Source of the DNA: Hydrogenophaga aromaticivorans | Lineage (GTDB): Bacteria > Pseudomonadota > Gammaproteobacteria > Burkholderiales > Burkholderiaceae_C | Assembly (NCBI RefSeq): GCF_013387465.1 | Contig: NZ_VYGV01000007.1 | Span: forward strand, 182,549-246,548 | DNA: 64,000 nt | Direction: 5' to 3' | Part shown: piece after piece, positions 20,015 through 29,661 of the stretch | Layout of the letters: every line of letters starts with the position of its first letter | Numbering within the stretch: the stretch's first letter is position 1 | Made by a program: the position numbers and the translations under genes | Notes under the pieces: generated by a model | The model's input: only the letters and a program-made list of their open reading frames with translations | Told to the model about the DNA's origin: nothing | Database searches by the model: none

Positions 20015-20665
20015 TCAGGACACCATGGTGTGGGCGAGCCACGGTTTCGTTGCAAGACGCTGGGCTTCGAAGGCTTGTATCTTGTCCTTGTGGCGCAAGG
20101 TCAGGCCGATGTCGTCGAGCCCGTTGAGCAGGCAATACTTGCGGAAGGCCTGCACCTCGAACGGGATTTCTTCGCCTTGAGGTTTCACGATCACCTGGCG
20201 CTCCAGGTCGATCGTCAGCTGGTAGCCCGGGAAGGCATACACCTCGTCGAACAGCTGGGCGACCGTGGCCTCGGGCAGCACGATGGGCAGCAGACCGTTC
20301 TTGAAACAGTTGTTGAAGAAGATGTCGGCGTAGCTCGGTGCAATGACGGCACGAAAGCCGTACTGGTCGATGGCCCAGGGCGCGTGTTCGCGGCTGGAGC
20401 CGCAGCCGAAGTTCTTGCGGGTCAGCAGCACCGAGGCGCCAGCGTAGCGCGGCTGGTTCAGCACGAAGTCCGGGTTCGGTTGGCGTGTGGCGGGGTCCTG
20501 GCCGGGCTCGCCCTTGTCCAGGTAGCGCCACTCGTCGAACAGGTTGGGACCAAAGCCGGTCTTGCGGATCGACTTGAGGAACTGCTTGGGGATGATGGCG
20601 TCGGTGTCGACGTTCTCGCGGTCCATGGGGGCCACGAGGCCCTGGTGAATGGTGAATTTCTGCAT
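20015..20665 (-). CDS. leuD: 3-isopropylmalate dehydratase small subunit
   Basis: Swivelling-domain subunit of the LeuCD [4Fe-4S] isomerase that interconverts 2- and 3-isopropylmalate. The 216-residue sequence has [14 protein letters not shown] and the substrate-site loop [13 protein letters not shown]. It lies 33 bases before leuB and is separated from leuC by a small lipoprotein gene. Confidence 0.97.
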   Translation of the reverse strand: MQKFTIHQGLVAPMDRENVDTDAIIPKQFLKSIRKTGFGPNLFDEWRYLDKGEPGQDPATRQPNPDFVLNQPRYAGASVLLTRKNFGCGSSREHAPWAIDQYGFRAVIAPSYADIFFNNCFKNGLLPIVLPEATVAQLFDEVYAFPGYQLTIDLERQVIVKPQGEEIPFEVQAFRKYCLLNGLDDIGLTLRHKDKIQAFEAQRLATKPWLAHTMVS

Positions 20666-20695
20666 GATGGTGTGGGGTGTGTTGCTGGGCTGGCC

Positions 20696-20950
20696 TCAGT
20701 GGGTCGCGTCCTTGACGGCGTCGCCAGCCTTCTCCAGCCCGGAGCCGACGGCCTGACCAGCGGCCTTGCCGCCTTCGACGGTCTTGTCCTTGATCTCAAT
20801 GGCCTTGTCAACGACCGCGTCCTTGACTTCCACGGCCTTGTCTTTGACCACGTGCGCGTCCTGTTTGACGCCTTGCACGGTGTTGCAGGCGGCCAGGGAC
20901 ATCAGGGCTCCGGTGGCCAGCAGGGTGAGCAGGGGTTTGGTCGAGGACAT
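20696..20950 (-). CDS. Entericidin-like small lipoprotein inside the leu operon
   Basis: An 84-residue protein with a signal peptide and lipobox LAAC (Cys at residue 22), then CNTVQGVKQD, which resembles entericidin A/B. The rest is a Lys/Asp/Val-rich amphipathic repeat (VKDKAVEVKDAVVDKAIEIKDKTVEGGK) likely to form a long helix or coiled coil, longer than entericidin itself. It sits between leuC and leuD on the same strand with its own GAGTCCTC-type spacing upstream. Its link to leucine synthesis is not obvious; I believe the position recurs in Burkholderiales but cannot check it here. Confidence 0.8.
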   Translation of the reverse strand: MSSTKPLLTLLATGALMSLAACNTVQGVKQDAHVVKDKAVEVKDAVVDKAIEIKDKTVEGGKAAGQAVGSGLEKAGDAVKDATH

Positions 20951-20985
20951 GTGAGGACTCCTTGATGAGGACTCGGGACGGAGGA

Positions 20986-22407
20986 TCAGGCGATGGTGCG
21001 CACGTCAATGAAATGGCCATGGATCGCTGCGGCGGCGGCCATCGCTGGGGAAACCAGGTGGGTGCGGCCACCAGCGCCCTGGCGGCCTTCGAAGTTGCGG
21101 TTGCTGGTGGAGGCGCAGCGTTCGCCGGGTTCCAGCCGGTCGGCGTTCATGGCCAGGCACATCGAGCAGCCGGGTTCACGCCACTCGAAGCCGGCAGCCT
21201 TGAAGATCTCGTGCAGGCCTTCGCGCTCGGCCTGTTCCTTGACCAGACCGGAGCCGGGAACGACCATCGCCAGCTTGATGTTTTTGGCCACTTTCTGGCC
21301 CAGCTTCTTCACCACCGCTGCGGCCTCGCGCATGTCTTCGATGCGGCTGTTGGTGCAGGAGCCGATGAACACCTTGTCCACAAAGATGTCGTTCAGGGCC
21401 TTGCCCGGCTCCAGCGCCATGTAGGTGAGCGCACGCTCAATGGCGCCGCGCTTGTTCGGGTCTTTTTCCTTCTCGGGATCGGGCACGCGGGCGTCCACGC
21501 CAAGCACCATCTCGGGCGAGGTGCCCCACGTGACCTGCGGCACGATGCTGCTGGCGTCCAGCTCCACCACGGCATCGAACTTCGCATCGGCGTCGGATTG
21601 CAGACCCTTCCAGTAGGCCACGGCCTGCTCCCATTCCACGCCGGTGGGGGAGAGCGGGCGACCCTTGACGTATTCGATGGTTTTTTCATCCACCGCCACC
21701 AGACCCGCGCGGGCACCGCCTTCGATGGCCATGTTGCACACCGTCATGCGGCCTTCCATCGACAGGGCGCGGATCGCGCTGCCGCCGAATTCGATGGTGT
21801 AGCCGGTGCCGCCCGCGGTGCCGATCTTGCCAATGATGGCCAGCACGATGTCCTTGGCGGTCACGCCCTTGGCGAGTTGCCCGTCCACGCGCACCAGCAT
21901 GTTCTTGGCCTTCTTGGCCAGCAGGGTCTGCGTCGCCATGACGTGCTCGACCTCGCTGGTACCGATGCCGTGCGCGAGTGCGCCAAACGCCCCGTGGGTG
22001 CTGGTGTGGCTGTCGCCGCAGACCACCGTCATGCCGGGCAGGGTGGCGCCGTTCTCCGGGCCGATCACGTGCACGATGCCCTGGCGTTGGGACATGAAGG
22101 GGAAGAAAGCCGCCGCGCCGAATTCGGCGATGTTGTCGTTCAGCGTGGTGATCTGTTCCTTGCTGATCGGGTCGGTGATGCCGTCGTAGCCCTGTTCCCA
22201 ACCGGTGGTGGGCGTGTTGTGGTCGGCGGTGGCCACGATCGAACTCACGCGCCAGACCTTGCGGCCCGCCTGGCGCAGGCCTTCAAACGCCTGCGGGCTG
22301 GTCACTTCGTGCACGAGGTGGCGGTCGATGTAGAGGACGGACGTGCCATCCTCCTCGGTGTGGACGACGTGTTCGTCCCAGATCTTGTCGTAGAGCGTGC
22401 GTGCCAT
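20986..22407 (-). CDS. leuC: 3-isopropylmalate dehydratase large subunit
   Basis: The 473-residue [4Fe-4S] subunit partnering LeuD. Motifs include [40 protein letters not shown], the cluster ligand in [13 protein letters not shown], and the Cys pair in [10 protein letters not shown]. It is first in the leuC-lipoprotein-leuD-leuB run and begins 27 bases after the stop of a LysR-type regulator on the same strand. Confidence 0.97.
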   Translation of the reverse strand: MARTLYDKIWDEHVVHTEEDGTSVLYIDRHLVHEVTSPQAFEGLRQAGRKVWRVSSIVATADHNTPTTGWEQGYDGITDPISKEQITTLNDNIAEFGAAAFFPFMSQRQGIVHVIGPENGATLPGMTVVCGDSHTSTHGAFGALAHGIGTSEVEHVMATQTLLAKKAKNMLVRVDGQLAKGVTAKDIVLAIIGKIGTAGGTGYTIEFGGSAIRALSMEGRMTVCNMAIEGGARAGLVAVDEKTIEYVKGRPLSPTGVEWEQAVAYWKGLQSDADAKFDAVVELDASSIVPQVTWGTSPEMVLGVDARVPDPEKEKDPNKRGAIERALTYMALEPGKALNDIFVDKVFIGSCTNSRIEDMREAAAVVKKLGQKVAKNIKLAMVVPGSGLVKEQAEREGLHEIFKAAGFEWREPGCSMCLAMNADRLEPGERCASTSNRNFEGRQGAGGRTHLVSPAMAAAAAIHGHFIDVRTIA

Positions 22408-22434
22408 GGGTGGGGTTCCTTTGCTGATGGAATT

Positions 22435-23385
22435 TTATGCGTGGGGGTCTGTAACGGTGTGTTGCCCGGACTGCTCGCCCAGGTGGGCAACGAGCAGCCG
22501 GGCGGTGACGGGCAAGGTTGAAAAATCGCGGGCCACCAGGTCGATCTGCCGGGTGGCCCAGTCATCGGTCAGCGCCACACAGGTGAGCTCGCCCACGCCG
22601 TGCATCAGCTCGAAAGCACGCCGGGGCATCAGGCCGACGCCCAGACCGTTGTGGATCATGCGGCACATGGCGTCCAGCCCGGTGACCCGGATGCGCAGCC
22701 GGATGCCGCGGCCGGCGGTGGTGGCGGCCTGGTGCATGGCCTGGTAGATGGAACTGTTGGCGTGCAGTCCCACATGATCCCAGTCGAGGCTGTCGGCAAA
22801 GGCCAGTTGTTCCTCGCCCGCGAGGGGGTGCACCTGCGGAACGATCAGCACCAGCTGGTCCTGCCGGTAGGGGCGGGTCTGCAGGTCGGGCAGGGGGCCG
22901 CTCACCCCCGTGTGGCAGATGCCCAGATCGGCCGCGCCTTCCTGCACGGCCCGCACCACCTCGCTGGACAGGTGTTCCTCCAGATCGATCTTGACCTGGT
23001 CGTGCAGGCGGGTGAAGCTGCCCAGGTCCTCGGGCAGGAACTGGACGATGGCCGAGATGTTGGCGTGCATGCGCACATGACCACGCACACCATCGGCGTA
23101 TTCAGACAGCTCGCCCTGCATCTTGTCCAGGCTGAAGAGCACCGAGCGCGCGTGGTGGAGCAGGCTCTGGCCGGCGGGCGTGGGGCTGGCGCCCCGGGCA
23201 TGGCGGTAAAGCAGGGTGGTGCCCACGGCGCTTTCAAGATCGGAGAGGCGCTTGCTCACGGCCGAGGTGGCCATGAATTCCTGCTCGGCCGCCTTGCCGA
23301 TGCTGCCGCGCTCGCACACCGCCACAAAGAGCTGGAGCGAGGTGAGGTCGAGGCGGCGGGTGAAGCTGCGGTCCGGGGTGTTCAT
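22435..23385 (-). CDS. LysR-family transcriptional regulator
   Basis: A 316-residue regulator with an N-terminal winged helix-turn-helix (residues ~12-72: LTSLQLFVAVCERGSIGKAAEQEFMATSAVSKRLSDLESAVGTTLL) and a C-terminal effector-binding domain. It lies immediately upstream of leuC in the same direction (27-base gap), so the two may be co-transcribed, unlike the usual divergent LysR arrangement. The effector and targets are not known; control of leu genes is possible but not shown. Confidence 0.9.
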   Translation of the reverse strand: MNTPDRSFTRRLDLTSLQLFVAVCERGSIGKAAEQEFMATSAVSKRLSDLESAVGTTLLYRHARGASPTPAGQSLLHHARSVLFSLDKMQGELSEYADGVRGHVRMHANISAIVQFLPEDLGSFTRLHDQVKIDLEEHLSSEVVRAVQEGAADLGICHTGVSGPLPDLQTRPYRQDQLVLIVPQVHPLAGEEQLAFADSLDWDHVGLHANSSIYQAMHQAATTAGRGIRLRIRVTGLDAMCRMIHNGLGVGLMPRRAFELMHGVGELTCVALTDDWATRQIDLVARDFSTLPVTARLLVAHLGEQSGQHTVTDPHA

Positions 23386-23477
23386 GGCTGACTCGTCGTG
23401 AATGACGATGAGTTGCCAATTTTCTCACCTTGTTCGCAGGTTGATCATCGCATTTTGCGATGGGTGACCCCGCCAAA

Positions 23478-23503
23478 ACAAAACCCGCCGATGGCGGGTT
23501 TTG
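23478..23503. terminator. Bidirectional intrinsic terminator downstream of gltA
   Basis: AAACCCGCC / GGCGGGTTT form a perfect 9-bp stem around GAT, with A residues on the left and T residues on the right, so it can work on either strand. On the minus strand it lies about 90 bases past the gltA stop, beyond repeat copy B. Confidence 0.85.
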
Positions 23504-23520
23504 TGATGGTGACGAGGCCG

Positions 23521-23589
23521 GCGCGGAACCGGCTCTGCCAGGCCCTGCTGGCGCTTCCTGGAAGGGAGACGCCGCAGGCGGCTCGGGGG
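23521..23589 (-). repeat. Post-stop multi-hairpin repeat, copy B (after gltA)
   Basis: On the minus strand, directly after the gltA TAA, the sequence reads CCCCCGAGCCGCCTGCGGCG, then a CTTCC/GGAAG stem and GGCCTGGCAGAGCCGG, ending in GGTTCCGC. It has the same module order as copies A, C and D but with more substitutions. A conventional terminator follows at 23478-23503. Confidence 0.7.
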
Positions 23590-24900
23590 TTATCGCTTGA
23601 AACCAGCGGGGACGTCGCGGCGCTCGGCGCCCGTGAACAGCTGGCGCGGACGGCCGATCTTGTACTCGGGGTCGCTGATCATTTCGTTGAGCTGGGCGAT
23701 CCAGCCGACGGTGCGGGCCAGGGCGAAGATGCCGGTGAACAGGTTCACCGGGATGCCGATGGCGCGCTGCACGATGCCGGAATAGAAGTCCACGTTCGGG
23801 TACAGCTTGCGCGAGACAAAGTACTCGTCTTCCAGGGCAATGCGCTCCAGTTCCTTGGCCAGCTTGAACAGGGGGTCGTTTTCCAGACCCAGTTCCTTCA
23901 GCACTTCGTCGCAGGTTTCCTGCATCAGCTTGGCGCGGGGATCGTAGTTCTTGTAGACGCGGTGACCGAAGCCCATCAGCTTCACGCCGGAGTTCTTGTC
24001 CTTGACCTTTTCCATGAACTCGCCGACCTTGGCCACGCCGCCCTGGCGCTGGATGTCTTCCAGCATGTTCAGGCAGGCTTCGTTGGCGCCGCCGTGAGCG
24101 GGGCCCCAGAGGCAGGCCACGCCGGCAGCGATGGCGGCAAACGGGTTGGTGCCCGACGAACCGCACAGGCGCACGGTGGAGGTGGAGGCGTTCTGCTCGT
24201 GGTCGGCGTGCAGGATGAAGATGCGGTCCAGTGCGCGTTCGAGCACCGGGTTGACTTTGTACTCCTCGCACGGGGTGCCGAACATCATGCGCAGGAAGTT
24301 GCCCGAGTAGCTCAGGTCGTTTTTCGGGTACATGTAGGGCTGGCCCACGCCGTACTTGTAGGCCATGGCCACCAGGGTGGGCATCTTGGCGATCAGGCGG
24401 ATGGCCGCGACGTGGCGGTGCTCCGGGTTGTTGATGTCGGTGCTGTCGTGGTAGAAGGCCGACAGACCACCCACCAGGCCGGTCAGCACGGCCATGGGGT
24501 GGGCATCGCGGCGGAAGCCACGCAGGAAGAACTGCATCTGCTCGTTGACCATGGTGTGGTTGATCACGAGCTTGTGGAAGTCGCCGCGTTGCTTGTCGTT
24601 CGGCAGATCACCGTTGAGCAGCAGGTAGCAGGTGTCGAGGTAGTCGCAGTTGGTGGCGAGCTGTTCGATGGGGTAGCCACGATACAGCAATTCGCCCTTG
24701 TCGCCATCGATGTAGGTGATGGCCGACTGGCAGGACGCGGTGGACAGGAAGCCGGGGTCGTAGGTGAACATGCCGGTCTGTGCGTACAGCTTGCGGATGT
24801 CAATCACGTCCGGACCGATGCTGCCGGCATACACCGGCATATCGACGCTGGGGCTGCCGTTGGAGAACGACAAGGTGGCTTTGTTGTCTACGAGTTTCAT
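23590..24900 (-). CDS. gltA: Citrate synthase
   Basis: Condenses acetyl-CoA with oxaloacetate at the entry to the TCA cycle. The 436-residue type II enzyme has the active-site segments [17 protein letters not shown] and [15 protein letters not shown], and ends [18 protein letters not shown]...[13 protein letters not shown]. It is the last gene of sdhC-sdhD-sdhA-sdhB-sdhE-gltA on the minus strand. Confidence 0.98.
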   Translation of the reverse strand: MKLVDNKATLSFSNGSPSVDMPVYAGSIGPDVIDIRKLYAQTGMFTYDPGFLSTASCQSAITYIDGDKGELLYRGYPIEQLATNCDYLDTCYLLLNGDLPNDKQRGDFHKLVINHTMVNEQMQFFLRGFRRDAHPMAVLTGLVGGLSAFYHDSTDINNPEHRHVAAIRLIAKMPTLVAMAYKYGVGQPYMYPKNDLSYSGNFLRMMFGTPCEEYKVNPVLERALDRIFILHADHEQNASTSTVRLCGSSGTNPFAAIAAGVACLWGPAHGGANEACLNMLEDIQRQGGVAKVGEFMEKVKDKNSGVKLMGFGHRVYKNYDPRAKLMQETCDEVLKELGLENDPLFKLAKELERIALEDEYFVSRKLYPNVDFYSGIVQRAIGIPVNLFTGIFALARTVGWIAQLNEMISDPEYKIGRPRQLFTGAERRDVPAGFKR

Positions 24901-24920
24901 TCGGTTTCCTTTTGAGGGGC

Positions 24921-25211
24921 TTAAACGGGTAGCCGGGCTGCGCGAAGCATGCCCAATACGTGCGTGACGTCGTCACGGGCCAGCTCGCCTTGGGGTGGCT
25001 TTCTTCCCAGCAACAGATCGAGCAGATCGTTGTCGGACAAATCCATTAAAACCCCCAGAGCTTCAGCCTGCCTGACAGTCAAGCCAGATTCGTGCCTGGC
25101 GAAGAAGCTGTCAATGAACAGGTCGTTTTCGAGCAGTCCACGGCGGCAGCGCCAGCGCAGCTTGCTCAGAGCGCGTTGATCGAGCAGGGCGTCACAGGTG
25201 CTGGCATCCAT
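24921..25211 (-). CDS. sdhE: FAD assembly factor SdhE
   Basis: A 96-residue chaperone that promotes covalent FAD attachment to SdhA. The conserved RGLLENDL motif is at residues 24-31, followed by the acidic helical bundle. It sits between sdhB and gltA, 19 bases past sdhB and 20 before gltA, consistent with its role in complex II maturation. Confidence 0.95.
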   Translation of the reverse strand: MDASTCDALLDQRALSKLRWRCRRGLLENDLFIDSFFARHESGLTVRQAEALGVLMDLSDNDLLDLLLGRKPPQGELARDDVTHVLGMLRAARLPV

Positions 25212-25230
25212 AGTGGTTCGGGCGCTGCGC

Positions 25231-25935
25231 TCAGATCGAGCGCATCACCATCATTTCCTTGATCTTGCCAATGGCCTTCGTGGGGTTCAGTCCCTTGGGG
25301 CAGACGTCCACACAGTTCATGATGGTGTGGCAGCGGAACAGGCGGTACGGGTCTTCCAGGTTGTCCAGGCGCTCGCTGGTGGCTTCGTCGCGGCTGTCGG
25401 CAATGAAGCGGTAGGCTTGGAGCAGGCCGGCCGGGCCGACAAACTTGTCGGGGTTCCACCAGAAGCTGGGGCAGCTGGTCGAGCAGCTGGCGCACAGGAT
25501 GCACTCGTACAGACCGTTGAGCTCTTCGCGCTCTTCAGGACTCTGCAGGCGCTCGGTCTGGGGCGGCGGCGTGTCGTTGATCAGGTAGGGCTTGATGCTG
25601 TTGTACTGCTTGAAGAACAGCGTCATGTCCACGATCAGGTCGCGCACCACCGGCAGGCCTGGCAGCGGCTTGAGCGTGATCACGCCGGGCAGGGTGTTCA
25701 TGTTGGTCAGGCAGGCCAGACCGTTCTTGCCATTGATGTTCATCGCGTCCGAGCCGCAGACGCCTTCGCGGCAGGAGCGGCGGAACGAGATCGAAGGATC
25801 GACCTTCTTGAGTTTCATCAGCGCGTCCAGCAGCATGCGCTCGTGGCCGTCCAGCTCGACCTCGATGGTCTGCATGTAGGGCTTGGCGTCTTTTTCCGGG
25901 TCGTAGCGGTAGATCTTGAATGTGCGAAGGGCCAT
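25231..25935 (-). CDS. sdhB: Succinate dehydrogenase iron-sulfur subunit
   Basis: The 234-residue electron-transfer subunit of complex II. It carries the [2Fe-2S] motif CREGVCGSDAMNINGKNGLAC and the [4Fe-4S]/[3Fe-4S] motifs CILCASCSTSCPSFWW and CHTIMNCVDVCPKGL. It passes electrons from SdhA to quinone at SdhCD. Confidence 0.98.
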   Translation of the reverse strand: MALRTFKIYRYDPEKDAKPYMQTIEVELDGHERMLLDALMKLKKVDPSISFRRSCREGVCGSDAMNINGKNGLACLTNMNTLPGVITLKPLPGLPVVRDLIVDMTLFFKQYNSIKPYLINDTPPPQTERLQSPEEREELNGLYECILCASCSTSCPSFWWNPDKFVGPAGLLQAYRFIADSRDEATSERLDNLEDPYRLFRCHTIMNCVDVCPKGLNPTKAIGKIKEMMVMRSI

Positions 25936-25975
25936 GGTGTTTTTTCTCCGGGCTGGTTCGGTTCTGGGTGGGTGC

Positions 25976-27781
25976 TTAGAAGGTGCGAACCTTCGGGGGC
26001 ACCGACTCCACGGTCAGCGGCTTCAAGTTGACGGGCTTGTACGACAGGCTGTTGGTGGCGCTGTCCCACAGCGTGTGCTTCATCCACTCGGCGTCGTTGC
26101 GACCCAGCGGGAACTGGGCGTCGTCGGCGGGGCGCTCGTAGTCGTTCACGGTGTGCGCACCGCGGCATTCCTTGCGGGCCGCGGCCGAGGTCATGGTGGC
26201 TTGCGCCACTTCCATCAGGTTGTCCACTTCCAGCGCTTCGATGCGTGCCGTGTTGAACACCTTGGACTTGTCACCCAGGGTGATCTTGGCCACGCGCGAG
26301 CGCAGGGCGTTGATCTTGGTGACGCCTTCGTCCATGCTGGCCTGGGTGCGGAACACGCCCGCGTGCTGCTGCATGATGGCGCGCATGTCGTTGGCCACGT
26401 CCTGGGCGTATTCGCCTTCGCTCGATGCATCCAGGCGCGCGAGGCGGGCCAGGGTCTTGTCGGCGGCGTCGGCGGGCAGGGGTTTGTGCGCCTGAAGCTT
26501 GTTGTTGTTCTCGACGATGTGGTTGCCGGCGGCGCGACCGAACACCAGCAGGTCCAGCAGCGAGTTCGTGCCCAGGCGGTTGGCGCCGTGCACCGACACG
26601 CAGGCGCATTCGCCGACAGCGTAGAGGCCGTTGACGATTTTTTGCGAGCCGCTGCCATCGGGCGTGACGACTTGGCCGTTGATGTTGGTCGGGATGCCAC
26701 CCATCTGGTAGTGGATGGTGGGCACCACGGGGATCGGTTCGCGCGTGATGTCGACGTTGGCAAAGTTGTGGCCGATTTCTTCCACCGAGGGCAGGCGCTT
26801 GCGGATCGTTTCGGCGCCCAAGTGGTCGAGCTTCATCAGCACGTAGTCCTTGTTGGGACCGCAGCCACGGCCTTCCTTGATTTCCTGGTCCATGCAGCGC
26901 GAAACGAAGTCGCGCGGGGCCAGATCCTTCAGGGTGGGCGCGTAGCGCTCCATGAAACGTTCGCCTTCGCTGTTGAGCAGGATCGCGCCTTCGCCGCGGC
27001 AGCCTTCGGTCAGCAGCACGCCCGCGCCGGCCACGCCGGTGGGGTGGAATTGCCAGAACTCCATGTCCTGCAGCGGCACACCAGCACGCGCCGCCATGCC
27101 CAGGCCGTCGCCGGTGTTGATGAAGGCGTTGGTGGAGGCGGCGAAGATGCGGCCTGCGCCACCCGTGGCCAGCAGGGTCTGCTTGGCTTCGAGGATGTAG
27201 GTCTCGCCGGTTTCCATTTCCAGCGCGGTCACGCCGATCACGTCGCCGTCGGCGTCGCGGATCAGGTCGAGCGCCATCCATTCGACGAAGAAGGTGGTGC
27301 GGGCCTGCACGTTCTGCTGGTACAGGGTGTGCAGCATGGCGTGGCCGGTGCGGTCGGCTGCGGCGCAGGCGCGCTGCACGGGCTTTTCACCGTAGTTGGC
27401 GGTGTGACCGCCGAAGGGGCGCTGGTAGATCGTGCCGTCGGGGTTGCGGTCGAACGGCATGCCGAAGTGCTCGAGCTCGTAGACCACCTTGGGCGCTTCG
27501 CGGCACATGAACTCGATCGCATCCTGGTCGCCCAGCCAGTCGGAACCCTTGATGGTGTCGTAGAAGTGGTAGTGCCAGTTGTCTTCGCTCATGTTGCCGA
27601 GCGAGGCGGACACGCCGCCCTGGGCCGCCACGGTGTGCGAACGGGTCGGGAACACTTTGGAGAGCACGGCCACTTTCAGGCCGGCGCGGGCGAGTTGCAG
27701 CGAGGCGCGCATGCCGGAGCCGCCGGCGCCGACGATCACGACGTCAAATTGGCGCTTGGGGAGATTTGCAGTAACGGTCAT
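25976..27781 (-). CDS. sdhA: Succinate dehydrogenase flavoprotein subunit
   Basis: The 601-residue catalytic subunit oxidising succinate to fumarate. The Rossmann motif VVIVGAGGSGMRA starts the protein, and covalent FAD attachment is expected at His49 (RSHTVAAQGG). Substrate and catalytic motifs (HPTG, RFMERYAP, GARRLGTN-like GANRLGTNSLLDLLVFGR) follow. ATG 27781 gives the standard start; frame upstream lies in sdhD and is not part of the protein. Confidence 0.98.
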   Translation of the reverse strand: MTVTANLPKRQFDVVIVGAGGSGMRASLQLARAGLKVAVLSKVFPTRSHTVAAQGGVSASLGNMSEDNWHYHFYDTIKGSDWLGDQDAIEFMCREAPKVVYELEHFGMPFDRNPDGTIYQRPFGGHTANYGEKPVQRACAAADRTGHAMLHTLYQQNVQARTTFFVEWMALDLIRDADGDVIGVTALEMETGETYILEAKQTLLATGGAGRIFAASTNAFINTGDGLGMAARAGVPLQDMEFWQFHPTGVAGAGVLLTEGCRGEGAILLNSEGERFMERYAPTLKDLAPRDFVSRCMDQEIKEGRGCGPNKDYVLMKLDHLGAETIRKRLPSVEEIGHNFANVDITREPIPVVPTIHYQMGGIPTNINGQVVTPDGSGSQKIVNGLYAVGECACVSVHGANRLGTNSLLDLLVFGRAAGNHIVENNNKLQAHKPLPADAADKTLARLARLDASSEGEYAQDVANDMRAIMQQHAGVFRTQASMDEGVTKINALRSRVAKITLGDKSKVFNTARIEALEVDNLMEVAQATMTSAAARKECRGAHTVNDYERPADDAQFPLGRNDAEWMKHTLWDSATNSLSYKPVNLKPLTVESVPPKVRTF

Positions 27782-27785
27782 GGCT

Positions 27786-28151
27786 TCAGAGCCTCCAGAG
27801 AACTTGAACAGCCCAGCCCAGACAGGCCACGAGCCAGACGATGGTGAAGATGTGCAGCACAAGGCGGATGCCGGCGGGCTTGACGTAGTCCATCCAGATG
27901 TCGCGCATGCCGAACCAGACGTGCCAAGCCAGGGCCACGAACACGACAAAGGTCAGGGCCTTCATCCACTGGGCAGCGAAGATGCCGGCCCAGGTTTCGT
28001 AGCCCATGGGGCCGCTGGAAAAAATCACCTGCGCGAGCACGATGAACGTGAAGAGGGCGACGAGGCCGCCGGTGACGCGCTGGGCGAGCCAGTCGCGCAG
28101 GCCGTAGTGGGCGCCGGTGACGACGCGCTTGGAACCGAAGTTGACAGACAT
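27786..28151 (-). CDS. sdhD: Succinate dehydrogenase membrane anchor subunit
   Basis: A 121-residue hydrophobic protein with three predicted membrane helices (around residues 27-49, 60-82 and 95-118). With SdhC it anchors SdhAB and forms the quinone and heme b site. It starts 26 bases after sdhC and ends four bases before sdhA. Confidence 0.95.
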   Translation of the reverse strand: MSVNFGSKRVVTGAHYGLRDWLAQRVTGGLVALFTFIVLAQVIFSSGPMGYETWAGIFAAQWMKALTFVVFVALAWHVWFGMRDIWMDYVKPAGIRLVLHIFTIVWLVACLGWAVQVLWRL

Positions 28152-28177
28152 GGGGTTGTTCCTCTTGATGACCGTGC

Positions 28178-28609
28178 TCAGTACAGGCCGAACAGCTTGG
28201 CGCCCAGGACCAGCGTGAGGCCGATGCTCAGGGCCAGCGTGACGATGGCGGACGATTTGCCGAACTCTTTGCTGACGGCGTGGGCCACGTCCATGTACAG
28301 GTGGCGCAGGCCGGCGATCAGGTGGTGCAGGTAGGCCCAGATGATGGCGAGCACGACCAGCTTGAAGAACCAGCCCGGCACGAAACCGATGCCAGCGGCG
28401 AAGGCCGCGCTGAAGCGTTCAAAGGACAGCTCGGACGACACCGAGGTGTCGAACAGCCAGACGATCAGCGGCAACAGGATGAACATCAGGCCACCGCTGG
28501 CGCGGTGCAGGATCGACACCCAACCCGCCAGTGGCAGGCGGTAGGTGGTCAGGTCTGTGAAGGCGTTGATGTTGCGGAATTCGGGCCGCTTCTTGGTCAA
28601 CTCGGTCAT
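28178..28609 (-). CDS. sdhC: Succinate dehydrogenase cytochrome b556 subunit
   Basis: A 143-residue membrane protein with RPLAGWVSILHRASGG-like sequence (LPLAGWVSILHRASGGLMF), where the HRxSG motif is the family signature at the quinone site, plus three transmembrane helices and the heme-binding His region (LHHLIAGLRHLYMD). First gene of the sdhCDAB-sdhE-gltA operon. A 11-bp-spaced direct repeat lies about 50 bases upstream. Confidence 0.96.
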   Translation of the reverse strand: MTELTKKRPEFRNINAFTDLTTYRLPLAGWVSILHRASGGLMFILLPLIVWLFDTSVSSELSFERFSAAFAAGIGFVPGWFFKLVVLAIIWAYLHHLIAGLRHLYMDVAHAVSKEFGKSSAIVTLALSIGLTLVLGAKLFGLY

Positions 28610-28654
28610 GGTGGGCTTTCTTCCGGTGAGGATGCAGGGAGGTTGGAAGGTTTC

Positions 28655-28674
28655 TTGTAACTCGTTGGTAACTC
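28655..28674 (-). promoter_or_regulatory. Direct repeat upstream of sdhC
   Basis: TTGTAACTC (28655-28663) and TGGTAACTC (28666-28674) repeat with an 11-bp period, about one helical turn, in the sdhC leader. The spacing suggests two copies of a protein-binding half-site on one DNA face, but the binding factor is unknown. Confidence 0.3.
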
Positions 28675-28770
28675 AGACCACGGGCCCGCAAATTCTATTG
28701 CAACGCAGCATACCGTTGCCTGACACTGGGCGAGTGTGGCGGGTGTTGATGGTGATGCAGACCATGGCAC

Positions 28771-29607
28771 TCAGCTCAATTCGTTGTGGTAGTGCCGGGT
28801 TTCCGTGCGGTAGAGGCCGCGGCGCAGTTCCATGGGCACATCGTTGTAGGTGTAGGCCAGCCGTTCGACACTGAGCAGGGCATGCCCGGCTTCGATGTCG
28901 AGCCAGCCCGCGGTATCGGCATCGGCGTTGACCGCCTTGAGCTTTTCGACGGCCCTCACCATGCGCACGCCGAACTGGGTCTCGAACAGCGCATACATGG
29001 GGCCCTTGTCTTCGGCCAGCGTTTCCAGCGTGAGTCCCTTGAAGGCTGTTCCGGGCAACCACAGGTCTTCCAGAATGGCCGGCGTGCCGCCGAAAGCCAG
29101 CACCCGGCGGACCTGCAGCACCGGATCGCCGGTGCGCAAGGCGAGCTGGCGCGCGACTTCCGCCGGTGCGCGCAGACGGCGGCACTCGATGATGCGCCGC
29201 TCGGCGGGTCCCTGGGCCTCCAGCGTGCCGGTGTCGGGCAACAGGCGCAGAAAGCGGTACTGGATGTGTTGTTCGGCGTGGGTCGCCACGAAGGTGCCCT
29301 TGCCCTGGCGGCGCACGAGCAGGTTGTCGGTGGCAAGTTCGTCGATGGCCTTGCGCACCGTGCCCTGGCTCACCCGGTAGCGCGCGGCCAGGTCGAACTC
29401 GCTGGGAATCATGTCGCCCGGTTTCCACTCGCCGGCCTGCAGGCTGCGCAGGATCAGGGTCTTGATCTGCTGGTACAGCGGGCTGAACGCAGGGGCGCCC
29501 TGACCGGGTGAACCGATGGCGTCGCCGCTGTTCTGTGCACCCGGATCCCCTGTGGATCGGGTGTCCATTGATGACGGATCGGGCAGAAAGGCGGGTGGGG
29601 TTGCCAT
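28771..29607 (-). CDS. GntR/HutC-family transcriptional regulator with UTRA domain
   Basis: A 278-residue regulator. After a polar ~38-residue N-terminus comes the GntR winged helix (PLYQQIKTLILRSLQAGEWKPGDMIPSEFDLAARYRVSQGTVRKAIDELATDNLLVRRQGKGTFV, ~44-108), then a UTRA ligand-binding domain. It lies between the sdh-gltA operon and the divergent mdh-citE-acnB genes, so it probably controls one or both by a TCA-related ligand. The intergenic palindrome at 29663-29674 is the obvious operator candidate. Confidence 0.92.
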   Translation of the reverse strand: MATPPAFLPDPSSMDTRSTGDPGAQNSGDAIGSPGQGAPAFSPLYQQIKTLILRSLQAGEWKPGDMIPSEFDLAARYRVSQGTVRKAIDELATDNLLVRRQGKGTFVATHAEQHIQYRFLRLLPDTGTLEAQGPAERRIIECRRLRAPAEVARQLALRTGDPVLQVRRVLAFGGTPAILEDLWLPGTAFKGLTLETLAEDKGPMYALFETQFGVRMVRAVEKLKAVNADADTAGWLDIEAGHALLSVERLAYTYNDVPMELRRGLYRTETRHYHNELS

Positions 29608-29661
29608 GGTTTTGTGAACTCGATGGTGTCACCGTGGGTGTCCGGCGACGAGGTCAATGAT

